Shown here in pieces: positions 16,070 to 24,392 of a stretch of DNA of 37,434 nt. The translations under genes and the position numbers were made by a program. The stretch is from NCBI RefSeq assembly GCF_009451885.1, contig NZ_WIAO01000043.1, positions 1 to 37,434 on the forward strand. The letters run 5' to 3'. The DNA comes from Glycomyces albidus (GTDB taxonomy: Bacteria; Actinomycetota; Actinomycetes; Mycobacteriales; Micromonosporaceae). Within the stretch, counting starts at the first letter, position 1; every line of letters begins with the position of its first letter. Below the pieces are notes generated by a model. It searched no databases. It had not been told where the DNA came from and saw only the letters and a list, made by a program, of their open reading frames with translations.

Positions 16070-17239
16070 ATGCGAATCACCTTCCTGGTCCGGAACATCT
16101 GGGGCATCGGCGGGACCATCAAGACCACATTGAACACCGCCGAGGCGCTGGTGGACCTGGGCCACGACGTGACGATCGCGTCCTTCGTGCGGCACAAGGC
16201 GAAGCCGGACTTCGCCATCGACCCGCGGATCAAGGTCGTGAACCTGTGGGACGTCCGCAAGCCGGCCAAGGGCGGCGAGCGCCTCTCGCTGCTCCAGCGC
16301 CTCCAGGCGAAGCAGCCGTCGTTCCTCGACGCCGACAAGATCAACAACCAGGGCGAGTCGTCGAAGCTCCTCGACCGCAAGGTGAGGCGGTACCTCAAGA
16401 CGCTCGACACCGACGTGGTCGTCGGCACGCAGGTCTCGGTGAACCTGTACATGGCCCGGTACGGGCGCCCCGGGGCGTACGCGATGGTCGCGCAGGAGCA
16501 CATGTACCTCGACCACTACAAGCCGCCGGTGCGCAAGCACATCGACGAGCACTACCCGGCGTTCGACGCGATCGTCACCATCACCGAGGCCGACGCCAAG
16601 GCGTACCGGGCGGCGTTCCCGGAGCTGGGCGACAAGATCGCGTGCGTGCCGAACTCGATCCCGGCCAGCCCGAGGCCGCCGTCGGAGCTGACCGAGCCGC
16701 TCATCATGACCGCGGGGCGCCTCACGGGCATGAAGGGCATGGACACGCTCGTGCGCGCGTTCGCCGAGCTCGCCGAGGAGTTCCCGGACTGGCGGGTGAA
16801 GATCTTCGGGCGCGGCCCGAACAAGGACAAGCTCAAGGCCCTGGCGGCCGAGCTGGGACTGGCCGACCGGATCGACCTGCCCGGGCCGGTCACGCCGCTG
16901 GACGCGGAGTGGCAGCGGGCGTCGATCGCGGCGATCCCGTCGCGGTTCGAGCCGTTCGGGCTCGTCATCGTCGAGGCCATGGCCGCCGGGCTGCCGGTGG
17001 TGTGCAGCGCGGTCAAGCACGGCCCGCTGGAGATCATCCAGGACGGCGAGAACGGCCTGCTCGTGCCGGCCGGGAAGCCGGAGGAGCTGGCCGCGGCGCT
17101 GCGGCGGCTCATGTCGGACCCGAGCCTGCGCCGCAAGCTCGCCGACGCCGGGATGGAGACCGCCCGGCGGTTCGAGCCCGAGCAGGTCGTCGGCCGGCAC
17201 GTGGCCGTGTTCGAGAAGGTCCTGGCCAAGGCCGCGTAG
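16070..17239 (+). CDS. GT4-family glycosyltransferase
   Basis: 389 residues. The N-terminus IRITFLV-like strand and IGGTIKT loop fit the GT-B acceptor domain. The C-terminal domain begins near IMTAGRLTGMKGMDTLV, and the donor-binding EX7E motif is E294-E302 in FEPFGLVIVEAMAAGLPVV. GT4 enzymes transfer a sugar from a nucleotide donor with retention of configuration. The start is ATG 16070; the Shine-Dalgarno is poor. It opens the surface-polymer locus, 77 bases before the cytidylyltransferase-like gene. Donor and acceptor are unknown; the context suggests a wall polymer linked to teichoic-type phosphates. Confidence 0.88.
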   Translation: MRITFLVRNIWGIGGTIKTTLNTAEALVDLGHDVTIASFVRHKAKPDFAIDPRIKVVNLWDVRKPAKGGERLSLLQRLQAKQPSFLDADKINNQGESSKLLDRKVRRYLKTLDTDVVVGTQVSVNLYMARYGRPGAYAMVAQEHMYLDHYKPPVRKHIDEHYPAFDAIVTITEADAKAYRAAFPELGDKIACVPNSIPASPRPPSELTEPLIMTAGRLTGMKGMDTLVRAFAELAEEFPDWRVKIFGRGPNKDKLKALAAELGLADRIDLPGPVTPLDAEWQRASIAAIPSRFEPFGLVIVEAMAAGLPVVCSAVKHGPLEIIQDGENGLLVPAGKPEELAAALRRLMSDPSLRRKLADAGMETARRFEPEQVVGRHVAVFEKVLAKAA

Positions 17240-17274
17240 CGGCGGGCCTGCGCGGGACCGGTGCCCCGGGACCG

Positions 17275-17280
17275 TAGATT
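17275..17280 (+). promoter_or_regulatory. candidate -10 TAGATT
   Basis: TAGATT lies 37 bases before GTG 17318 in the 78-base gap after the glycosyltransferase. No clear -35 is seen. It suggests that the cytidylyltransferase-like gene can be transcribed on its own. Confidence 0.35.
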
Positions 17281-17317
17281 GGGGCGGCAGACGACCGCCG
17301 ACCCCGGGAGAACCGCC

Positions 17318-18046
17318 GTGCCGACCGACCAGCCGACGATCGCGGCAGTGCTCGCCGGGGGGACCGGCGCCCGCATGGGCGCCGCCCTCCCCAAGCAGCT
17401 CCTGCCGGTCGCGGGCAAGCCGATCCTCCAGCACACCCTGGAGGCGTTCGAGGCGAGCGGAGCGGTCGACCGGATCGTCCTGGTGATGGCCGAGGGGCAC
17501 CACGAAGCGGCCTGGACCATCGCCAAATCCGCAAATGTGACAAAACTCTCGGCCGTGATCGGGGGCGGCGCGACCCGCGCGGCGTCCTCGGTCGCCGCGA
17601 TCCGCTGGGCCCAGGCCCAGCCCGGGATCGGGCCGGAGGCGCGGCTGCTGCTCCACGACGCCGCCCGCATGCTCGTGTCCGGACGCATCATCGCCGATGT
17701 CGTCGCCGCACTCGACGACTGCGAAGCCGTGACCGCCGCGATCCCGTCCTCCGACACCGTCGTCGAGGTCGACTCGGGCCGCATCGACTCCGGCCGCATC
17801 ACCGCCGTCCCCGACCGCTCGCGGCTCGCCCGGGTGCAGACCCCGCAGGGGTTCCGCCTCGGGCTCATCGCCGCCGCCCATGCCGACGCGGCCGCCGACC
17901 GGGCGTTCGTCCCCACCGACGACTGCTCCGTGGTCCTGCGGTTCCGCCCCGGCGTCCCGGTCCGCACCGTCGCGGGCTCGGAGCGCAACCTGAAGGTGAC
18001 CGAACCGGCGGACCTGCTGCTGGCGGAAGCCCTGCTCAGGGCGTGA
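17318..18046 (+). CDS. IspD/TarI-family cytidylyltransferase
   Basis: 242 residues from GTG 17318, chosen for GGGAG seven bases upstream. The nucleotide-binding loop LAGGTGARMG (12-21) is followed by LPKQLLPVAGKPILQHT. LLLHDAARMLV, RVQTPQGFR and PTDDCSVV match further IspD/TarI motifs. IspD makes CDP-methylerythritol for isoprenoids; TarI makes CDP-ribitol for teichoic acid. No ispF lies beside it, and the neighbours are a glycosyltransferase, a second nucleotidyltransferase and a CDP-alditol-type phosphotransferase, so a TarI-like role is favoured by context. No TarJ-type reductase is in the window, so true IspD stays possible. Confidence 0.8.
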   Translation: MPTDQPTIAAVLAGGTGARMGAALPKQLLPVAGKPILQHTLEAFEASGAVDRIVLVMAEGHHEAAWTIAKSANVTKLSAVIGGGATRAASSVAAIRWAQAQPGIGPEARLLLHDAARMLVSGRIIADVVAALDDCEAVTAAIPSSDTVVEVDSGRIDSGRITAVPDRSRLARVQTPQGFRLGLIAAAHADAAADRAFVPTDDCSVVLRFRPGVPVRTVAGSERNLKVTEPADLLLAEALLRA

Positions 18047-18144
18047 CCGACACGGTCCGCTCCGGTCCGGGGACGCGCCGCGAGACGGCCGGCGCCGCCT
18101 GTGACCCCCGCATCCACCGCCCGTTGGGCTTTGCGTAATCGCCT

Positions 18145-18161
18145 GTTCAAGTAGGTAAACT
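18145..18161 (+). promoter_or_regulatory. candidate promoter GTTCAA...TAAACT before LicC-like gene
   Basis: TAAACT (18156-18161) preceded by GTTCAA (18145-18150). TTGCGT at 18131-18136 is a possible -35 with 19-base spacing. Transcription would begin about 35 bases before ATG 18203. Confidence 0.4.
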
Positions 18162-18202
18162 CCACCAATCCAGCATCCCAACCGAACGAGGTGGCACTCG
18201 AC

Positions 18203-18898
18203 ATGTCCACGAACATCGTGATCCTGGCGGCCGGAGTCGGCTCCCGGCTCGGCAAGCCCCACCCCAAGTCGCTCACCGCCCTGAACACCGGCGAGACCAT
18301 CCTCGGCCGCTCGCTGCGACTGCTCACCTCCCGGTTCAGCCGCCACTCGATCCACCTCGTCGTCGGCTACAAGAAGGAGATGATCATGGAGGAGGTGCCC
18401 GACGTCGGCTTCATCTACAACCAGGCGTACGGCGACACCAACACCTCCAAGAGCCTCCTCAAGGCGTTCACCATCCTCGGCCCCGGCGGCGTCCTGTGGC
18501 TCAACGGCGACGTCGTCTTCGACCCGCAGGTCCTCGACGTGCTCCTGCCGCACATCGCGATGGACCACTCGTTCATCGCCGTCAACACCGCGAAGGTCTC
18601 CGACGAGGAGGTCAAGTACACCCTCGGCGCCGACGGCTACATCAACAAGCTGTCCAAGCGGGTCACCGACGGCGCCCTCGGCGAGGCCGTCGGCATCAAC
18701 TACGTCTCCGCCGACGACCGGGCCCTGGTCGCCAAGCGGCTCGCCGAAGTCGACGACCAGGAGTACTTCGAAGGCGGCATCGAGCTCGCCATCGAGAAGG
18801 ACGGCCTGAAGTTCGAAGCCGTCGACATCTCCCAGCACAACGTCATCGAGGTCGACTTCGCCGAGGACCTCAACAGCGTTAACGAGCACTTCAAATAG
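18203..18898 (+). CDS. LicC-like nucleotidyltransferase
   Basis: 231 residues from ATG 18203; GAGGTGG eight bases upstream favours it over the in-frame GTG 18191. The GT-A nucleotidyltransferase loop LAAGVGSRLG (8-17) is followed by KPHPKSLTAL. YGDTNTSKSLLKA and LNGDVVFD (metal-binding Asp) resemble phosphocholine cytidylyltransferases of the LicC type and sugar nucleotidyltransferases. It presumably activates a phosphorylated alcohol or sugar as its CDP derivative. The glycerophosphotransferase gene follows after 80 bases, so it may supply that enzyme's donor. The substrate cannot be read from sequence. Confidence 0.82.
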   Translation: MSTNIVILAAGVGSRLGKPHPKSLTALNTGETILGRSLRLLTSRFSRHSIHLVVGYKKEMIMEEVPDVGFIYNQAYGDTNTSKSLLKAFTILGPGGVLWLNGDVVFDPQVLDVLLPHIAMDHSFIAVNTAKVSDEEVKYTLGADGYINKLSKRVTDGALGEAVGINYVSADDRALVAKRLAEVDDQEYFEGGIELAIEKDGLKFEAVDISQHNVIEVDFAEDLNSVNEHFK

Positions 18899-18978
18899 CG
18901 GAACCGGCGCAGTGACACCGGTGATCTACAAGTAGTGGCAGCACAGCCCCCGCGAGACCGAATCCGAGGCAAGGCGCG

Positions 18979-20709
18979 TTGAAGAGACTGCTGAATTCCT
19001 GGCCCATCCGACTGAACCTGCTGGCCATCGCCGCCGTCTTCGCCGCAGTGGTGCAGACCGGCAGGCCCTGGATCGCCTTCGGCCTCGCGCTCGCGGTCTT
19101 CGCAGGCATAGCCTGGCAGCGCATCGGGCTCGCGACGCAGCGCGTCCCCCGGGTCCTCGCCGCCCTCGCGATCCTCATCGAGCTGTGGTACTCCGGCGGG
19201 CTCGAGCGGTGGCCGCTCCTCCTCGCCGGGCTCGCCATCACCTGCTACCTGGCCGTCTCCGAAGTGGTCAACCGGGCGCTCAACGTCGGCTTCCTGGAGA
19301 CCGCCAACCTCGACATCGAGCGCTCCACCCGCGAGATCTGGTTCACCCCGCCGAAGATCGCCGGCCTCACCAACGCCGTCAACGTCGTGTACGCGCTCGC
19401 GCCGCTGGTCCCGGCCGCGTACGCGCTCGGCACCGACCTCGCCGCCGCGGCGGCGGCCGCGGCGGCCCTCGGCTGGGTCGGCATCGCGGTCCTCAGCGGC
19501 TACCTGCACCGCAGGCGCGAATCGCACCCCGTCGACGGCCGCGTCATGACCGCCGTCACCAGGCTCCAGCCGAAGTTCGTCATCCACTTCGCCGGCGCGC
19601 AGGCCTCCGAGTACCAGCTCACGATGTGGCTGCCGTACTTCGAGCGGATCGGCGACCCGTACGTCATCCTCATCCGCGACCAGTACCTGTGGAACGGGAT
19701 CGTCAAGCGCACCAAGGCCCCCGTGGTCCTCGTGCCCGCGCAGTCGGTGCTCGACTCGATCCTCCCCGAGAGCGTCCGCGCCTGCTTCTACGTCAACCAC
19801 GCCGTCAAGAACGCGCAGCTCATCAAGCTCGACAAGTACATCCACGTGCAGCTCATGCACGGCGACTCCGACAAGGCCATCAGCCGCAGCCCGGTCTCGC
19901 TCATGTACGACCGGGTGTTCGTGGCCGGGCAGGCCGGCGTCGACCGCTACCACCGCCACGGCGTCGACATCCCCAACTACAAGTTCCGGCGGATCGGCCG
20001 CCCCCAGCTCCACGACATCCAGGTCGACCAGCGCGAACGCCTCCCCGAGGAGCGCCGGACGGTCCTGTACACGCCGACCTGGACCGGCCTGACCGCCGAC
20101 GTCAACTACTCGTCCCTCAAGCAGGGCAAGAAGATCGTCGAGGCGCTGCTCAAGCGGGACGTCAACGTCATCTTCCGGACCCACCCGTACACGAGGACGA
20201 ACGCCGCCTACCAGGCGATCGCCGAGGAGATCAAGGCCATGGTGGCCGCCGACGCCGCCAAGACCGGCCGCCCGCACCTGTGGGGCGCGCAGGCCGAGAC
20301 CAAGGTGACGCTCTCGCAGTGCATCAACGCCGCCGACGCCGCGATCTCCGACATCAGCGGCACCGCCTCGGACTGGCTGTACGGCGGGCGCGCGTTCGCG
20401 ATGACCGACCCGAAGGGCTTCGGGGACCGGTACCTGGAGGAGTTCCCGCTCGCGAAGGCCGCGTACCTGCTCGAACCCGACGCCGGGAACATCGAGGAGG
20501 TCCTCGACGAGCTCCTGATCACCGACTCGAAGGCCGACCTGCGCGCGGAGGTCCGCGAGTACTACCTGGGCGACATCAAGCCCGGGGACCTCGTCGACGT
20601 GTTCACCGCCGAAGTGAAGGCCACGTACGCCAAGCCGGTACGCAAGACCGCGGCGGGCGACTCGGCGCTCGACGTGCTCGACGTGCGCGACGGGGCGCTC
20701 GCGTCCTAG
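18979..20709 (+). CDS. membrane-anchored CDP-glycerol glycerophosphotransferase (TagF/TagB-like)
   Basis: 576 residues from TTG 18979, with an AAGG-type Shine-Dalgarno. The first 175 residues hold about six hydrophobic helices, unusual for the family, whose members mostly attach to membranes peripherally. The catalytic part follows PF04464: QLMHGDSDKA (His294, family HGT motif), YTPTWTG, RTHPY (400-404) and SDISGTASD (457-465, family SDxSS/T). Such enzymes add glycerol or ribitol phosphate from CDP donors to build teichoic acid chains. Two candidate CDP-donor enzymes lie directly upstream. An IWFTPPKIAGLTNAVN segment sits between the helices. Whether it primes or polymerises is unknown. Confidence 0.85.
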   Translation: MKRLLNSWPIRLNLLAIAAVFAAVVQTGRPWIAFGLALAVFAGIAWQRIGLATQRVPRVLAALAILIELWYSGGLERWPLLLAGLAITCYLAVSEVVNRALNVGFLETANLDIERSTREIWFTPPKIAGLTNAVNVVYALAPLVPAAYALGTDLAAAAAAAAALGWVGIAVLSGYLHRRRESHPVDGRVMTAVTRLQPKFVIHFAGAQASEYQLTMWLPYFERIGDPYVILIRDQYLWNGIVKRTKAPVVLVPAQSVLDSILPESVRACFYVNHAVKNAQLIKLDKYIHVQLMHGDSDKAISRSPVSLMYDRVFVAGQAGVDRYHRHGVDIPNYKFRRIGRPQLHDIQVDQRERLPEERRTVLYTPTWTGLTADVNYSSLKQGKKIVEALLKRDVNVIFRTHPYTRTNAAYQAIAEEIKAMVAADAAKTGRPHLWGAQAETKVTLSQCINAADAAISDISGTASDWLYGGRAFAMTDPKGFGDRYLEEFPLAKAAYLLEPDAGNIEEVLDELLITDSKADLRAEVREYYLGDIKPGDLVDVFTAEVKATYAKPVRKTAAGDSALDVLDVRDGALAS

Positions 20710-20761
20710 CGGCCCCGCGTCCCGGGCCCTGCGGCGTCCTGGACGGGTCCCGGAGCGCGCC

Positions 20762-21577
20762 TCAGCGGCGCCGGGCGGGGGCCGGCAGCCGGACCGAGGC
20801 GGCCCGCGCGGTCGCCGGGTGCGGCGCGACCTGGCCGAGCTTCTCGCGCCGCTCGCACAGCTCCGCGAGCCGCCCGTAGGCGGCCGGGCCGAGCAGCTCG
20901 ATCAGCTCGGTCTCGTACGAGCGGTAGACCGGCTCGGCGGCGGTGTGCGCCAGCGGCGAGCTCGTGCACCACCAGTCGAAGTCGTGGCCGCCGGGGCCCC
21001 ACGAGGCGCGGTCGAACTCGGTGATGAGCGTGACCGACACGTCCCGGCCGTCGGCGCGGTGCTCGGTCTTGAAGTCGCGCTTGACCGGGAGCTGCCAGCA
21101 CACCTCCGGCTTGTACGCCATCGGGTGGACGCCGTCGCGGATCGCCTGCTGGTGCAGCGCGCACCCGGTGCCGCCCGGGAAGCCCTCGCGGTTGTGGAAG
21201 ACGCACGCGCCGTCGACGACGGCGGTCTTCTTCGCGGGCTCCTCTTCGCCGTCGTCGTTCTCGAGAGTGTCGTCGACGATGGTCTCGCGCCACGGGCGGT
21301 GGAGCTGCCACGTCTCGGGCGTCAGCCGCTTCACGCTCCGCTTGATGCGCTTGATGTCGGCCTCGTCGGTGTAGAAGGCCCCGTGCAGGCAGCAGCCGTC
21401 GGCGGGCTGCCCCGCCTCGATGCCCGGGCAGCCGCCGGCCTCCGGGTGCCGCCCGAAGATGCACCCCCAGCGCGACAGCAGCCAGGTCAGGTCCGCGCGC
21501 ACCAGGGTCTCGGGATCGTCGGGGTCGAAGAACTCCACCCATTCGCGGTCGAAGTCCAGGCCCACCTCGTCGGTCAT
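20762..21577 (-). CDS. conserved cysteine-rich actinobacterial protein (DUF3109-like)
   Basis: 271 residues. Many spaced cysteines are visible: WGCIFG, GGCPG, DGCCLHGAF, GACVFHN, GTGCALH, PEVCWQLP and WWCTSSP. The pattern matches a protein widespread in Streptomyces and relatives, grouped with DUF3109 and YkgJ-like cysteine-cluster proteins, and suggests a zinc or iron-sulfur site. No activity is proven. An acidic insert (NDDGEEE) sits near the middle. The start ATG 21577 is preceded by TACGGT at six bases, so it looks leaderless. It diverges from the TIM-barrel gene over 63 bases and converges on the glycerophosphotransferase. Confidence 0.78.
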   Translation of the reverse strand: MTDEVGLDFDREWVEFFDPDDPETLVRADLTWLLSRWGCIFGRHPEAGGCPGIEAGQPADGCCLHGAFYTDEADIKRIKRSVKRLTPETWQLHRPWRETIVDDTLENDDGEEEPAKKTAVVDGACVFHNREGFPGGTGCALHQQAIRDGVHPMAYKPEVCWQLPVKRDFKTEHRADGRDVSVTLITEFDRASWGPGGHDFDWWCTSSPLAHTAAEPVYRSYETELIELLGPAAYGRLAELCERREKLGQVAPHPATARAASVRLPAPARRR

Positions 21578-21583
21578 CGGTCA

Positions 21584-21589
21584 ACCGTA
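21584..21589 (-). promoter_or_regulatory. -10 element TACGGT, leaderless start of DUF3109-like gene
   Basis: Reverse-strand TACGGT is six bases before ATG 21577. It faces the plus-strand -10 at 21629, so both promoters share 63 bases and their -35 regions must overlap. Confidence 0.5.
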
Positions 21590-21628
21590 CCCGGCCACCG
21601 GCGCCCGGAACGGACACCGGGCGCGGCG

Positions 21629-21634
21629 TACCCT
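21629..21634 (+). promoter_or_regulatory. -10 element TACCCT, leaderless start of isomerase-like gene
   Basis: TACCCT is six bases before GTG 21641, with no Shine-Dalgarno between them. Confidence 0.5.
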
Positions 21635-21640
21635 GGTGTC

Positions 21641-22438
21641 GTGACGCATGTGCCGGTTCTGCTGTCGACCACCTCCGTCTACCCGGAACCCACCGCAGTC
21701 GGCTTCGAACTGGCCGCGGAGCTCGGGTACGACGGGGTCGAGCTGATGGTCTTCACCGACCGGGTCTCCCAGGACCCGGCGGCCGCCGCCAGTCTCGCCA
21801 AGCACTACGGCGTCAAGATCGGCGCCGTCCACGCCCCGTGCCTGCTGGTCACGCAGCGGGTGTGGAGCTCCGACCCGTGGACGCGGCTGCGCCGCTCGGT
21901 GCAGGCGGCGGAGTACCTGGACTCGCCCACGGTCGTGATCCACCCGCCGTTCTCGTGGCAGCGGGACTACGCCGCGAAGTTCTCCACCGTCCTCGACGGC
22001 CTGCGGGCCCGCTACCCGCACGTGACCATCGCGGTCGAGAACATGTTCCCGCTCAGGCTCGGCAAGCGGAACCTCGTGCCCTACCGGCCCCACTGGGACC
22101 CGACCCGGCACGGCTACGACGCGTACACGCTCGACCTGTCGCACTGCGCCGCCTCCGGTGCCGACGCCATCGCGATGGCCGACCGGATGGGCAAGGGCCT
22201 CAGGCACATCCACCTGTGCGACGGGAACGAGCCCGGCGCGGACCAGCACCTGGTGCCCGGGCGCGGCAAGCAGCCGTGCGCGGAGCTCCTGGGCGCGCTC
22301 GGCCGCGGCGGCTGGGACGGCTCGATCACCGTCGAGGTCTCCACCCGCAAGTCCGGGAACCGCACCCGCCGGGCCGCCGACCTCGCCGAATCGCTCAAGT
22401 TCGCGCGCGACGCGCTCGCCGCCGACCGGCGGCCGTGA
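21641..22438 (+). CDS. TIM-barrel sugar phosphate isomerase/epimerase family protein
   Basis: 265 residues from GTG 21641, which the -10 at 21629 sets as start. It belongs to the AP_endonuc_2 / xylose-isomerase-like TIM-barrel family. Likely metal ligands are visible in strand ends: VIHPPFSW, AVENMFP (Glu), LDLSHC (Asp), HIHLCDG (His/Asp) and TVEVS (Glu). Family members isomerise sugars or cyclitols, or cut abasic DNA; the sequence does not decide. With its own promoter between polymer genes it may supply a sugar precursor, but it could be an unrelated conserved neighbour of the DUF3109-like gene. Confidence 0.8.
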   Translation: MTHVPVLLSTTSVYPEPTAVGFELAAELGYDGVELMVFTDRVSQDPAAAASLAKHYGVKIGAVHAPCLLVTQRVWSSDPWTRLRRSVQAAEYLDSPTVVIHPPFSWQRDYAAKFSTVLDGLRARYPHVTIAVENMFPLRLGKRNLVPYRPHWDPTRHGYDAYTLDLSHCAASGADAIAMADRMGKGLRHIHLCDGNEPGADQHLVPGRGKQPCAELLGALGRGGWDGSITVEVSTRKSGNRTRRAADLAESLKFARDALAADRRP

Positions 22439-22466
22439 GCGCTCCGGCCTCCCGGTGTTCGCCCCG

Positions 22467-22496
22467 CGTTAACGCCCTGTTCCGTCTGTATTATCA
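22467..22496 (+). promoter_or_regulatory. shared promoter motif, copy A (Stealth gene)
   Basis: A 30-base stretch equal at 23 positions, without gaps, to 24318-24347 before the DegT operon. Common blocks are CGTT-AC, GTT, CGTCTGTAT and ATCA. TATTAT (22489-22494) is a likely -10 with GCGTTA 17 bases upstream as -35. It lies about 35 bases before the Stealth ATG. Confidence 0.6.
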
Positions 22497-22530
22497 GGAG
22501 CGGTCGCGATGAGGCGCAATAGGAGGAACC

Positions 22531-24255
22531 ATGACCGGTGAAGGGCGCAGCCCCCGAGCCGCAGTCCGGCACGCGGTGGGCCGCGTGCTCCCCGCGCCGG
22601 TGCGCAAGCGGGTCCGCGAGGGCCTCGACGGCGCCAGGGCCGCCAAGCGGCGCCGCGCCCTCCTCGCCGCCGACCCGGGCCTCCGGGCCGCCGAGGGGCC
22701 CCACGGCGCCGTGATCGGCCGCATCGCCGAGGACTTCACCGCCGCCGGCGCCGCCGAGGCGAACCTGCGGCTCGTCGTCGCCGCCGCCGAGGCCGCCGGC
22801 CTCGAGTACTTCCTCGTCCCCGGCCACTCGCCGGTCCGCCACGTCGTCGGCCTGCGCAAGGCCGACAAGAAGGCGTTCCTCGAATCGATGCGCGAGCGGT
22901 ACGGCGACGGCGACGTCTACGCCGCCCGCTTCAGCGGCGAGCGGTGCACCGCCCGCGGCATGTACGCCGAAGGCGCGCTGCCGACGGCCGTCAAGAACGC
23001 CCAGACCATCCGGTTCGCGCGCATCGGGCTCGGCCCGCAGGGCCAGGTGCTGGCCGGGCTGGACTACGGCTGCGACGTCGAGTTCTGGCGCGACGGCGAG
23101 GAGTTCGCCGCCCAGCCCGACTTCGACCGCAAGCTCGACCGGGTCCGCGTGCGCATCCCCGCGGCCATGTTCGCCGGCGCCTGGGTCGGGCCCCGCCCCA
23201 ACCGGGTCGCCGACGTGCTGCCCGCCGAGGCGCGCGTCCCCGCGCACCGCGAGGTCGGCGGCCGCGAGTACCCGACCTTCGAGCCGTTCACCCGCAAGCT
23301 CGCCGACGACGTCGACTTCCCCGTCGACGCCGTCTACATGTGGGTCGACGGCGACGACCCCGCCTGGGCCGCCGAGCGCGCCCGGTACCTCGGCGGCGAC
23401 GCCGCCGAGCACGCCCACCTCGGCGGGGCCTCCCGGTACACCAGCCGCGACGAGCTCAAGTACTCGCTGCGGTCGCTCCACGCGTTCGCGCCGTTCATCC
23501 GGCACGTCTACATCGTCACCGCCGGGCAGACCCCGGACTGGCTCGACACCGGCCACGACGGCGTCACCGTCGTCGACCACGCCGAGATCTTCGCCGACCC
23601 GTCCGCGCTGCCGGTCTTCAGCTCGCACGCCATCGCCACCCAGCTCCACCACATCGAGGGCCTGAGCGACCACTACCTGGTCCTCAACGACGACCTGTTC
23701 TTCGGACAGCCCAGCCAGGCCGAGCGGTTCTTCCACGCCAACGGCATCGCGCAGCTGCCGTTCTCGCCCCTGCAGATCGGCCTCGGCGCCGTCCGCCCCG
23801 AGGACTCCGCCCCCAACTCGGCCGGCAAGAACGTCCGCGCGCTCCTCGAACCGGACTTCGGGCGCTTCATCACCCGCAAGTTCAAGCACATCCCGCACCC
23901 GCAGCTGCGGCCCGTCCTCTACGAGCTCGAGAAGCGGTACGCCGACGCCGTGGACGCGACCAGCCGCTCCCGCTTCCGCGACCCGCGCGACATCGAGTTC
24001 GCCGCGATGCTCCACCACCACTACGCGATGCTCACCGGACGGGCCGTCCCCGGCCGGTCCAAGCTGCATTACGTCGACATCTACGACCCCGCGGCCCCCG
24101 AGCGCCTCGCCGGGATCCTCGCCGCCCGCGACGGGGAGTTCTTCTGCCTCAACGAGGTCGAACCCGTCCCCGAGCGCGAGGCCGAGGTGCGCGCCATGGT
24201 GCGCGGATTCCTCGAGGCGTACTTCCCGTTCCCCTCGCCCTACGAGCGGTCCTGA
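22531..24255 (+). CDS. Stealth-family sugar-1-phosphate transferase
   Basis: 574 residues from ATG 22531 with AGGAGG four bases upstream. All four Stealth regions are present: CR1 VDAVYMWVDGDDP (about 265-277), the long CR2 from RDELKYSLRSL (307) to VLNDDLFFG, CR3 KNVRALLEPDFGRFITRKF (433-451) and CR4 CLNE (near 539). Stealth proteins, such as meningococcal capsule polymerases and eukaryotic GlcNAc-1-phosphotransferase, move a sugar-1-phosphate from a nucleotide sugar to make phosphodiester-linked polymers. The first 260 residues form a separate unknown region (basic helix, then RHVVGLRKADKKAFLE) also seen in other actinobacterial members. It probably makes the phosphodiester bonds of the polymer built by this locus. 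Confidence 0.9.
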   Translation: MTGEGRSPRAAVRHAVGRVLPAPVRKRVREGLDGARAAKRRRALLAADPGLRAAEGPHGAVIGRIAEDFTAAGAAEANLRLVVAAAEAAGLEYFLVPGHSPVRHVVGLRKADKKAFLESMRERYGDGDVYAARFSGERCTARGMYAEGALPTAVKNAQTIRFARIGLGPQGQVLAGLDYGCDVEFWRDGEEFAAQPDFDRKLDRVRVRIPAAMFAGAWVGPRPNRVADVLPAEARVPAHREVGGREYPTFEPFTRKLADDVDFPVDAVYMWVDGDDPAWAAERARYLGGDAAEHAHLGGASRYTSRDELKYSLRSLHAFAPFIRHVYIVTAGQTPDWLDTGHDGVTVVDHAEIFADPSALPVFSSHAIATQLHHIEGLSDHYLVLNDDLFFGQPSQAERFFHANGIAQLPFSPLQIGLGAVRPEDSAPNSAGKNVRALLEPDFGRFITRKFKHIPHPQLRPVLYELEKRYADAVDATSRSRFRDPRDIEFAAMLHHHYAMLTGRAVPGRSKLHYVDIYDPAAPERLAGILAARDGEFFCLNEVEPVPEREAEVRAMVRGFLEAYFPFPSPYERS

Positions 24256-24317
24256 GCAGGCGATGCGACCGCATTGTGATCCGACCGCCGCCGATGCAAC
24301 CACCAGGGTTCTCGGTT

Positions 24318-24347
24318 CGTTTACCAACCGTTGCGTCTGTATCATCA
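24318..24347 (+). promoter_or_regulatory. shared promoter motif, copy B (DegT operon)
   Basis: The partner of the motif at 22467-22496. TATCAT (24340-24345) is the likely -10 and TCGTTT, 17 bases upstream, the possible -35. The DegT ATG lies 47 bases after the -10. The remainder of the 137-base gap has no other feature. Confidence 0.6.
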
Positions 24348-24392
24348 ACGGCGCATCAGCCTAGGCCCACCCGACACCACCCAGGGGGACGC

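Noticed and set aside
13622..17239. Apparent 1,205-residue protein fusing topA sequence with a glycosyltransferase
   Set aside because: Only the last 389 residues (from ATG 16070) are protein-like; the rest is topA in the wrong frame.
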